NCBI RefSeq assembly: GCF_026914185.1
Contig: NC_070572.1
Span: 3,224,001 to 3,288,000 of the forward strand
Source: Puccinia triticina
Taxonomy: Eukaryota > Basidiomycota > Pucciniomycetes > Pucciniales > Pucciniaceae
Length of the DNA: 64,000 nucleotides
Reading direction: 5' to 3'
Shown here piece by piece: positions 43,837 to 52,077 of this stretch. The notes below the pieces were generated by a model, which searched no databases, was not told the DNA's origin, and was given only the letters and a program-made list of their open reading frames with translations. How positions within the stretch are numbered: position 1 is the first letter of the stretch; every line of letters begins with the position of its first letter. Position numbers and translations under genes: made by a program.

Positions 43837-44151
43837 ATGACCCATTCTGATCGTTTGCTCCAGGAGAACAATTCGGCTCTTGAACAGGACAGTTCCCCTG
43901 CAAGCCCACCTCGGTTTCCTGGAGCTTTTGCACTTCGGGATCAACCCCATCGCCCGATTCCACTTATTTCGGCCTGCCAATCTGTAACAGGTGTAATCGA
44001 TGCCCCAGCTCCTCTCTTAGTCCACTTTACCAATTGGTGGTCACATCATCCCCTTGTGTACTCCTATCCCACCCGCCAGAGAATCATGTTGACTTCCTTT
44101 CCCCTACAGCCCCCATTTCCTCGGACGAGAAGCGGCTCAACGGTGTACTTC
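43837..44151 (+). pseudogene. kelch-repeat gene, 5' part up to the gypsy insertion
   Basis: The reading frame ends FPRTRSGSTVYF at 44151, the last base of the ACTTC target duplication. It continues in the same frame at 48207 as PLIDPPTIFSFGGS once the gypsy element and one ACTTC are removed. CCCCTACAG at 44101-44109 could be the acceptor of this exon. The true start and earlier exons are unclear. The gene is disrupted in this allele. Confidence 0.6.
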
Positions 44152-44448
44152 TGTAAGAGTCCTCAAGGGACTCTTCACTAACTGGGCTGGCACGAGGCAC
44201 GAGGCCTAAAAGGTTTCTATGAACCACTCTTGTATTGCAGATAGAACTAGCCCAGGAGAGATGTATCAGTTTCTCTCTGTACATACAACTAGGATAATGA
44301 AATGATGAAAGGAATATGCTCACCTAGCCCAGGAGAGATGTATCAGTTTCTCTCTGCTGAGCTAGGAGGGCGCGGGGGAACCGAGCTTAAGAGACTGTTG
44401 GGTGGCTTATGTAATCTCCGCTTGTGAGCTCTCGAAGGGGGCTTCACA
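44152..44448 (-). repeat. gypsy 3' LTR
   Basis: 297 bp. The LTR contains an internal direct repeat, GCCCAGGAGAGATGTATCAG plus TTTCTCTCTG, twice about 80 bp apart, as in the other LTR. Confidence 0.93.
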
Positions 44449-44481
44449 GTCTCCCCCCCTATAAGACCTTGAGGATGAATG

Positions 44482-47397
44482 TCAAGAGTGATCAGAGAGC
44501 GTCGAGACAGCGTCCGAAGTGGTATCCGATTCGCCACGGAGGGGTTTGATTTTTGAAATGTGGAATGTCGGATGGCGTTTGTCTCCAGCAGGTAGAGCTA
44601 GTGTCACAGTTTGGCCGTAGTTCGAAACTTTGGTGACCGTGTATGGGCCCTCAAATCGATCTTTCAGTTTGTCGACGCCAGTTTGATGTTTACCGCGCCA
44701 GTCGGCCGAATTCAGTAGTACCGGTGTACCAATTGTCAAAGGAGGAGGATTTGTGTGTTTCTTGTTGTGCTGAATGGCCTGTCGGACCCGGCTGGCACAG
44801 AGCACATCACAGGCCTCGGCCCAAGCACCTTCACGAAGTTTAATCCATTTATCAAGGGCCGGGAGGTCCGGAGGTGTGTCGCTCAGAGGTTGGGGTCGGG
44901 AGGGAAAAAGCGAGGGCTTACGTCCGTAGAGAAGCTCCAAGGGGCTGATCCCCGTAGCGACGTTCATTGCCGAATTGATGGCGTATTCTACAGCAGGTAA
45001 GGCTTCTAGCCATTTCGTCTGGCGTTTGGAGGTGAAAGACCGCAGGATCTGACCTACTGTCTTGTTGGAACGCTCGCTACGGCCGTCAGCTTGCGGGTGG
45101 AAGGATGTCGACATATGAAATTTAATGTTCAACCGGGAAATAAGAGACTTCCAGAACCGTGATGTCCAGGTCTTATCACGGTCACTGATGATGGAGGCAG
45201 GTGGGCCAAATCGGGCGATCCACCCATTGAAGAATCGGCTCGCTGTCTTTTCAGCCGTGTCTGTTTGGAGAACCGGAATAATTTGAATGAATCCGGACAA
45301 TCGGCAAGTACACGTGAGAAGCATATCATAGTGGGACGCCTTGCGCAACGGTCCCACGAAATCAATCGCAATGTTTGTCAGCGGTTGACGAGGGAAAGAG
45401 GGAGTGAGCATTTTTCCCGCCGGTGCTGTAGTGGGAGCCTTGGTGCGTTGACAAGTATCACAGCGCTCGAGAATTTGTTGTATGTCGGTGGACATCCGTG
45501 GCCAGAAAAAATCCCGCCGGAGTTCGGCGGTCGTTTTGAGAAATCCGAGGTGGCCAAGGCGCAGGTGCGCTTCATCAATGAGTGATCGGCGTAATTTGAA
45601 GTTTGCTGGGATGACCAGTCGTCCATCGATGAAAAGGAGACCATTCTCTTCCACGCAATCTGTCCGGAGAGGAAGAGCATCACGTAAGGCGATGCAAAAT
45701 TGGTCATGTGCGTAACCGGTCAGAATGGCCTCTCTGAGGGAAGGTGCAATTGACAAACCAAGCTCCGTTAATGCCGCCACACAAGTCACTTCCTCTGTGG
45801 AAGGTTCGTCGTCGGGAAGATCCTTCCTGGAGAGGGCGTCGGCAACAGAGTTGTCTTCGCCCCGAATGTAGTTAAAATTGAGGTCGAAGTCCGCCAAGAG
45901 TTCAGACCAGCGCGCTTGTCTCTTACTCAGCGTGCGTTGTCGGGGAAGGTGAACTAGAGAATGATGATCTGACATCACGTTGATCTTCATTCCAAGAAGT
46001 AGCATTCGCCACTTGTGGAGTGCATGTACGACAGCTAACAATTCTTGCTCATGGACTGGATAATTGCGCTCCGCCGGTGTCATCTGGTGCGACTCGTAAG
46101 CAATCGGGGAAGCAATCTTCCAGTCTTTGCCTTGAAACAAAGCCGCTCCGAGTCCCGAACCGCTCGCGTCCGTGAAAAGCCAGAGCGGGTCGTCGGATTC
46201 GTAATCGACATTCTTTAAACAAGGGAGTGTCGTCATGATGCGCTTGATATTCTGGAAAACCTTCTCTTCTCTAGGGCCCCATTTAAAAGCTTTATTGTCA
46301 AGTTTTGAACTTGTCAAAGGTGTGAGCGTGCCGACATAGCGTTGCAGGCCCCAGATAAATTTCTTCATCCATTGCACAGTACCAAGAAACCGTTTTACCC
46401 CCTTGGCTGACTGCGGCGACGGCCAGGATTGGATATCAGCTATTTTGTCGTCATCAGCTTCGATTCCATTGGCTGAGATCCAATGGCCCAAAAACTTCAC
46501 ACGACCCCGGAAAAGTTTCGTCTTCTTCGGGCTGCAGTAGAGGTTGGCTTGACAAAGTTTACGGAGGACCGCGCGCACGTGTGTTTTGTGTTCTTCAAAC
46601 GAGTTCGAAAAGATGACAATGTCGTCAAGGTACACCACGCAGATGTCGTTGATGAGATTGCCTAACGCTTCCTCAAGCCTAGCCTGGTGAGTAGCTGGCG
46701 CATTCGTCAGTCCCATCGGCATTACCACCCATTCCATAAGTCCCCATGGTGTCTTGACCGCTGTCAGCGGAATGTCTTCTTCTCTCATTCTGGTCTGAAA
46801 AAACGCATTCGTTTGATCCAAGATCGAGAACACCTTGCCGGAAGCGACTAAACGGACAAGTTCGTCGACATTGGGGAGTGGAGAGCGGTCGCGAACAGTA
46901 AGACTATTGAGCTTACGATAATCACAAACCCAACGGGGAAGAGCCGTCGGATCTTTCTTTGGAATGATGAGGCTTGGGGACGCATATTGGCTAGTCGAAC
47001 GACGGATACGACCCGCCTTAATGTGTTGATCCAGGAGAGTCCTCCACGCCGCGAGATGTTTGGGTGGATAGGGGAATTGACGCTCATTGATGACGGCGTT
47101 GGGATCTGTCAGAACAATTTTATGTCGAGTGCGGGACTCCGCGTCTTGGAGTTTTCTCGGAAAAAAGTTGTCCAACGCCCGAACATCCTCGTCAATCTCA
47201 CTGCTAACCGCTGGGATGTTGTCAGGGAAAAGGTCCGCGAATTCCTTCAAGATTAACCGCTCCGAATCTGCGCAGGGGTACTCAGAAGATGAGGTGGACA
47301 CCGCGGCTGCTGACTGAGGCGTCTCGGGGTCCACTCGGTAGTCGTAAATCAGGGTATTTGAGCGAGAGCACTCTACTGCCTGCAGTTCTACGGACAC
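44482..47397 (-). CDS. gypsy RT-RNase H-integrase polyprotein part
   Basis: 971 residues. RT has FSILDQTNAFFQTRM, MPMGLTNAPATHQ and VVYLDDIVIFS (intact YLDD). RNase H has LFTDASGSGLGAAL, YPVHEQELLAVVHAL, SDHHSLVHL and VADALSRKD. The integrase has a zinc-binding HLRLGHLG...CDTC part, then IDFVGPL, ISDRDKTW and HPQADGRSERSN. The tail (KLKDRFEGPYTVTKVSNYGQ, HISKIKPL) follows, without a chromodomain. It is in the same frame as the protease part (47410-47946), separated by one TGA at 47410-47412. Function is reverse transcription and integration of the element. Confidence 0.94.
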   Translation of the reverse strand: MSVELQAVECSRSNTLIYDYRVDPETPQSAAAVSTSSSEYPCADSERLILKEFADLFPDNIPAVSSEIDEDVRALDNFFPRKLQDAESRTRHKIVLTDPNAVINERQFPYPPKHLAAWRTLLDQHIKAGRIRRSTSQYASPSLIIPKKDPTALPRWVCDYRKLNSLTVRDRSPLPNVDELVRLVASGKVFSILDQTNAFFQTRMREEDIPLTAVKTPWGLMEWVVMPMGLTNAPATHQARLEEALGNLINDICVVYLDDIVIFSNSFEEHKTHVRAVLRKLCQANLYCSPKKTKLFRGRVKFLGHWISANGIEADDDKIADIQSWPSPQSAKGVKRFLGTVQWMKKFIWGLQRYVGTLTPLTSSKLDNKAFKWGPREEKVFQNIKRIMTTLPCLKNVDYESDDPLWLFTDASGSGLGAALFQGKDWKIASPIAYESHQMTPAERNYPVHEQELLAVVHALHKWRMLLLGMKINVMSDHHSLVHLPRQRTLSKRQARWSELLADFDLNFNYIRGEDNSVADALSRKDLPDDEPSTEEVTCVAALTELGLSIAPSLREAILTGYAHDQFCIALRDALPLRTDCVEENGLLFIDGRLVIPANFKLRRSLIDEAHLRLGHLGFLKTTAELRRDFFWPRMSTDIQQILERCDTCQRTKAPTTAPAGKMLTPSFPRQPLTNIAIDFVGPLRKASHYDMLLTCTCRLSGFIQIIPVLQTDTAEKTASRFFNGWIARFGPPASIISDRDKTWTSRFWKSLISRLNIKFHMSTSFHPQADGRSERSNKTVGQILRSFTSKRQTKWLEALPAVEYAINSAMNVATGISPLELLYGRKPSLFPSRPQPLSDTPPDLPALDKWIKLREGAWAEACDVLCASRVRQAIQHNKKHTNPPPLTIGTPVLLNSADWRGKHQTGVDKLKDRFEGPYTVTKVSNYGQTVTLALPAGDKRHPTFHISKIKPLRGESDTTSDAVSTLSDHS

Positions 47398-47409
47398 CGA
47401 AAGTCCATG

Positions 47410-47850
47410 TCAATGTAGGAACGGAGTTCCGAGGATAATGTCGAAATCTCCTAGGACAGGTCCAACGCGTAGCGGTACGTCTTCAAAAATGAAGGATGGA
47501 CAAGCGATGCGCAACGTAGTCGTCACGTAATGTTGAATGGTGAGGGGTGTTGCTGAGCCATCTCCAAGCGCCAGTCTGATTGAGCTCGGTCGTCCCAATG
47601 GCCGACGAACTAAGAAGGATTCGTCCGCGGCACTATCTGAGATAAGGTCGATCTCGGAACCCGTGTCAACAAGGGCCCTGAAGCAACGTCCTGCTAATTG
47701 GAGCTCGAGAATAACCCGCGCTGGTTTAATGGGATTCAGAGAAGGGTCGCTGGTGGATGGTTTGGGAAGAGGGGGGGGAAGCGAGGCCGAGGGCGAAGAC
47801 GAAGGCGAAGACGGAAAACGAGCCGAAATGCTCGACGAAGATGAAATGAT
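47410..47850 (-). CDS. gypsy protease region
   Basis: The aspartic protease signature is ALVDTGSEIDLIS, followed by ILGTPFLH near the C-terminus. A probable start is MGSSIISSSSSI (near 47863), giving a Ser/Pro-rich leader of about 60 residues in place of gag. The open frame extends into the LTR up to 47946, but that part is LTR sequence. TGA at 47410 separates it from RT in the same frame. Confidence 0.82.
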   Translation of the reverse strand: MISSSSSISARFPSSPSSSPSASLPPPLPKPSTSDPSLNPIKPARVILELQLAGRCFRALVDTGSEIDLISDSAADESFLVRRPLGRPSSIRLALGDGSATPLTIQHYVTTTLRIACPSFIFEDVPLRVGPVLGDFDIILGTPFLH

Positions 47851-47904
47851 TGAGGAACCCATCGCGAAAGGGACCTCCAGGAGTGGTATTCGAGAAAAAA
47901 AAAG

Positions 47905-48201
47905 TGTAAGAGTCCTCAAGGGACTCTTCACTAACTGGGCTGGCACGAGGCACGAGGCCTAAAAGGTTTCTATGAACCACTCTTGTATTGCAGATAGAAC
48001 TAGCCCAGGAGAGATGTATCAGTTTCTCTCTGTACATACAACTAGGATAATGAAATGATGAAAGGAATATGCTCACCTAGCCCAGGAGAGATGTATCAGT
48101 TTCTCTCTGCTGAGCTAGGAGGGCGCGGGGGAACCGAGCTTAAGAGACTGTTGGGTGGCTTATGTAATCTCCGCTTGTGAGCTCTCGAAGGGGGCTTCAC
48201 A
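47905..48201 (-). repeat. gypsy 5' LTR
   Basis: 297 bp, matching 44152-44448 at every position compared. The adjacent internal sequence on the coding strand begins with CTTTTTTTTTCTCG, which is not a typical tRNA primer-binding site. Confidence 0.93.
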
Positions 48202-48206
48202 ACTTC

Positions 48207-49371
48207 CCCCTCATCGATCCCCCAACCATCTTTTCCTTTGGCGGATCGTTCGATGGTGCCTTACAAGGCGATCTATACTCATTCAGCATTGATCCTGCCG
48301 TCTCAACACCAAACTTAACCACAAAACTTGTCGCCACGCGAGGTCCCGCCCCAACTCCTCGATCTGAACCACTTTTAGCTGCAGCAGATGGTCATCTGTT
48401 CCTCTGGGGTGGCATGACAGAAGAACCAGGTCGTGCCGAGCAAGATACACGCATCTATTCCCTCTCGCTATCGACTAGTTCCTGGAGTCGATACACAGTC
48501 TCAGGACCCTTTCCAGCTGCGACGTTTGGATCAACAACAACGATATTTGAAGGATTCTTTTACGTTTACGCCGGGACTGACATGAATGGATTGGCTCACG
48601 ATCGCCTTTGGCGAATTGACATCAACCATTGCAAGCTTGTCTCTCTTTCTGGCCTCTACATGATCTCAAAGCTGAGAGCGTCTTCTATTTCAATGTATAT
48701 CTCTCCAGTGACCTCCAACTCGCTATGGGAGAATGTTTCATACCCCCGTAGCCCAGCAGCGCGAACAGGCCATTCGGCCATTGTATATGCTCGCTCATGG
48801 ATTGTTTTTGGTGGTTCGAACGGCAAAAACATTTTCAACGATATATGGACGTTTGATTTTGTTAAAAAGGAGTGGACATCTGTAGCTTGTTCGGGATCTC
48901 TTCCCCCTCCACGCCAACAGCACTCAGCACTTCGACTTGGCGAGAAAATGTTCGTTTTTGGCGGAGTAGATGGCCAAACTTCGAAACTGTGCAACATGTG
49001 GGCCTTGGACCTCCTGAGTGAGTATCTCTTCTGCTTATTGGTCCAATTGTGCCTTGCTTGCCCTGCACCTGAACACGAGCTTCTTTGTCATATGTAGGTT
49101 ATGCTTGGTATGAGGTCGCTTGCAAAGGAGGTGCAGAAATGATGACTATCGGCCAACTCACAGCGGCGTGGGATGAAACGATTTACTTATTGGGTAGCAA
49201 CACTACCACTGCCGGCCTGCCCCTTCGTCATTCGCTCTACCACACGCTTGACTGCTCAAAAATAACTTCATCATCCACACCATCCTGGGATTTCCAGCTT
49301 ATAGTATTCGGGGATGTCTGCGAAACTGTTGTGGCGCTGCCACATGAACTGTACCCGACAAACGATCTACC
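48207..49371 (+). pseudogene. kelch-repeat protein, part after the gypsy insertion
   Basis: The protein has successive kelch-type blades: PPTIFSFGGSFDG, DGHLFLWGGMTEEP, TGHSAIVYARSWIVFGGSNG, then NDIWTFDFVKKEWTSV and HSALRLGEKMFVFGGVDGQ with NMWALDLL. The GG doublets, following Tyr/Trp strands and about 50-60-residue spacing define the beta-propeller. An intron (donor GTGAGT at 49018, acceptor TAG at 49095-49097) is phase-consistent, leading to SYAWYEVACKGG. Another GTGAGT donor sits at 49372. One intron may also lie near 48635-48710. Kelch proteins usually act as protein-interaction scaffolds; this copy lacks its intact 5' part. Confidence 0.75.
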
Positions 49372-49411
49372 GTGAGTTTTCCTCTGATAGATTCCCTCAA
49401 TCCTCATGGCT

Positions 49412-49501
49412 CCCCAAGAATTGGTGTTTTGTAGAGTTAGTGCAGTAGGCGTGCATATCATCCGTGCCACGGCTAATTCTACAAGGCACTGATTCTTGGG
49501 G
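49412..49501. other. long imperfect hairpin 1
   Basis: Outer arms CCCCAAGAAT/ATTCTTGGGG and inner arms GTAGAGTTAG/CTAATTCTAC flank a core containing GGCGTGCA and CCGTGCCACGGCTA. A homologous hairpin follows at 49518-49599. Confidence 0.55.
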
Positions 49502-49517
49502 AAGCCGTTGGACCAGG

Positions 49518-49599
49518 GAGGTTCTGGTGTTATGTACGAGTAGTGCGGTTGGCGTGCACATCAACCGTGCCACGGCTACTCCTATGTACACCACACCTC
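49518..49599. other. long imperfect hairpin 2, related core, different stems
   Basis: Outer arms GAGGT/ACCTC and TGGTGT/ACACCA, then ATGTAC and GAGTAG/CTACTC. The core again contains GGCGTGCA and CCGTGCCACGGCTA. Stem sequence differs from hairpin 1 but pairing is kept. The function is unknown; it lies between the last supported kelch exon and the oxygenase gene. Confidence 0.55.
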
Positions 49600-49743
49600 T
49601 TCTGCATTACCACCAAGCGGTGCTCAAGATTATTTGGACCGGCTATTCTCGTCGTATCTCCCTTCTTGTAGTGAATTGTGTAATGTTTTTTTGGCTGATA
49701 TAAACTCTTCATTTGTTTATTCAGCCCAGGCAAACGCTCACGA

Positions 49744-50823
49744 ATGGGCAAGGACGCTAAGCGATTTGCGCGAGAAAAGGCAAAAAGAGAAGCACCTGTT
49801 TGTATCCCCGGCCAGCACGACAACATACACCACCGTACCGTGCCACCTTCTCGTCAACATGATCCGTGCCCTGATGAAGTCATTACAACTGACCAAACAA
49901 TCAGAGAACATTACGTATCCCTGACGCATGGCGTTTGCATCGTTGCGCCGAACAACCTTCCTCCGTTCTGCATGGCAGCTTATTATCCATTCGAAACAAT
50001 GGCGGCCAGCGAGAAAAAAGGTTGGGAAAAATTTGTCCTTCACCTCCTTAGCCAAATCGACTATGTTTCCGAAATCAACACCAACGGGCCCCAAATTCGT
50101 GGATCTTTATGGGGCAATGGCTGGTGGAAATGTTCAAAGAACACTGAACACTTTGGACGGTTTTGCTCCGTGGAGTTTTTGCGGAAACAGATGAAGCTCC
50201 TGAAATTCGACCCAGAGGACCAGAAAGCCCGACTCCTTGAAGCTGGACAGTGGATCTCTGACAAATTGAGAAGCTTTGTGCCTGGCGTCCACGACTCGAA
50301 TCAAAAGCTGCTCATCACTAATCAGTACCCTTCGATGAATCACACGGAGTATGGCGAACCCTATACATCGGCCGACTTCTCCTCTTTCCTGACCTTTACC
50401 ATGTACGACTTTTACAATCATCCGCACACCGATAACGATGTGAACGACTGGACGCTTGTTGGTTGGATTCCGATCTTCAACCCAAAAAACTTGGATAATC
50501 CTCAGATCTTGGCCGATGAAATGTTTGACATGGAGGGGGGTCAGTTCTCCTTTTGTGATTTTCAATTCTGTCTAGACTTGAACAAAACCCTTGGTGTTAC
50601 ACTGTGCGTATTCAGATCTCAAGACTACCGCCATCAAACTCTGCCTGGCTGTTCCCCTTCTGGAATGTATACCAGAATTGGATTTTCTTGTCAGATGAAC
50701 AGGAGAATGGCTAATGCTATTACCGCTTATATCAATGGCTTATATAAAAAATATTTAGACATTGGTGGCTTGCAGAATCAAATTGACAATGCAAACGCTC
50801 CTCCAAAGAAAAGAAATAAATAG
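49744..50823 (+). CDS. Tet-like 2OG-Fe(II) oxygenase domain protein
   Basis: An intact 359-residue protein with a basic N-terminus (MGKDAKRFAREKAKRE) that could direct it to the nucleus. The metal-binding H-x-D is in FYNHPHTDND (about residue 226), the distal His in YRHQTLPGCSPSG (about 295) and the 2-oxoglutarate Arg in MYTRIGFS (about 309). The spacing and surrounding sequence match the Tet-like oxygenases expanded in rust fungi and other basidiomycetes. Members of the TET/JBP superfamily oxidise modified pyrimidines, but the substrate of the rust branch is not known to me. The start is the first ATG after a possible acceptor (TTATTCAG near 49722). No introns are needed. Confidence 0.82.
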   Translation: MGKDAKRFAREKAKREAPVCIPGQHDNIHHRTVPPSRQHDPCPDEVITTDQTIREHYVSLTHGVCIVAPNNLPPFCMAAYYPFETMAASEKKGWEKFVLHLLSQIDYVSEINTNGPQIRGSLWGNGWWKCSKNTEHFGRFCSVEFLRKQMKLLKFDPEDQKARLLEAGQWISDKLRSFVPGVHDSNQKLLITNQYPSMNHTEYGEPYTSADFSSFLTFTMYDFYNHPHTDNDVNDWTLVGWIPIFNPKNLDNPQILADEMFDMEGGQFSFCDFQFCLDLNKTLGVTLCVFRSQDYRHQTLPGCSPSGMYTRIGFSCQMNRRMANAITAYINGLYKKYLDIGGLQNQIDNANAPPKKRNK

Positions 50824-52077
50824 TTGTTTTCCAAATCTTTTTACAATTAGTTTTAAATAAAATGTCATGATTTCCTCTTTTTTTTATGTTCCTTAATTTC
50901 CAAACTCTTCATCCAACCCATGTCTTGAAGTGATCTGTCTTCAATCCAATTCAAGTTTCCTTCTCAAATGTCCCAAACAGTGCTTTGATCCACATCAATT
51001 TGTGACAATGTATCTCATCAGTTGTGAAAGTCAATTTCTGACAAATGAATGGTTTGGATGAATGTGGAATATTAAGTTTTTGATGAAGAACCGGTCAAGT
51101 TTCTTTCTCAACAGAATCAATATACCACGCTGAAAATAGTCAAAGTGCTCATGCGGTGTGCTTAAACATTTGTGAAAGTAACTGAGATTAAGATTTCTGG
51201 TTCAAATTGACCAAACATATGTGCATTTATGTATGAGTTTTGTCACTTTCTTTCCTTTGGACAATTTGAAACATCACAAGCATTTCTCACTGCATTTTGT
51301 ATTTGAGGATGAAATCATATATCACAAACCATTCCAACAACTCCCTCAATCCCTTGGCTTTATACTGCAATTGTAATCTGATAAACAATAAATCTTTGTG
51401 GAGATTAATTGGGCTTTATTTAAGCCATTCAGAGCTGTAATCAATTTAGACAAGGTGTTTTTAGCACTTGTTTCACTGTAGTTAATCCATGGATAATTCT
51501 ATGCAAGAATGACTGTGTAACAACATGAAAATGGAATTATCAAAAATTGGATCAATTCAACATGCCATGAACAACAGCTGGCATCATTGAAATTTAGTAC
51601 TTCAGCAAGATAAGGTTATTTAGTTGTACATCAAAGCCACTAAGAATTAGCATTAACTATTATTTCTAGGTGCAAGTTGAATGGTTTGTTTGTGCTCAAC
51701 TGCAAGAAACAACATATCCTTTTCAGAAACATTTGTCACTTCCCGCTGGTGCAATAAACAAATGGCCACAAATAATTCAATTATACTTACAGGAAACTGC
51801 TTTGATATGTTCCAGTTCATTTACAACTGATTTGAATTTGAGTTCTGGGTTATATTTCAAGATGAGTTATGGATGATTCCCAAATTAGTTTGAATTCAGT
51901 TATAAATTACTTATTGATACTGTCTGGGAGAGTTCAGGGTGAGCTGTGCATCAGTTCTGAATAATTTTCCCCTGTGACAAGAAGACTTTTGGGATGAGTT
52001 CCAGACCACTTATGGATGATCTTCCTCACTATATACATCACTGCTTAAGCTATATTTACTAAAGGCCTCCAGCACAG
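50824..52077. other. AT-rich intergenic region, no gene seen
   Basis: Between the oxygenase 3' end and the end of the minus-strand SNF2 gene. AATAAA at 50857-50862 (after TTTTAAAT) may serve the oxygenase transcript. No other feature recognised. Confidence 0.6.

Larger units (their letters stand above)
44152..48201 (-). mobile_element. full-length Ty3/gypsy element lacking gag, TSD ACTTC
   Basis: The 297-bp LTRs (44152-44448 and 47905-48201) show no difference that I can see, with TG...CA ends. ACTTC flanks it at 44147-44151 and 48202-48206. A polypurine tract AGGGGGGAGAC precedes the 3' LTR on the coding strand. Internal coding is protease, RT, RNase H, integrase. Only about 100 codons precede the protease, so there is no room for gag. 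It inserted in antisense orientation into a kelch gene. Confidence 0.95.

Noticed and set aside
49412..49599. tRNA genes in the tandem hairpins
   Set aside because: No convincing A and B boxes or cloverleaf of normal length; they are hairpins of unknown type.
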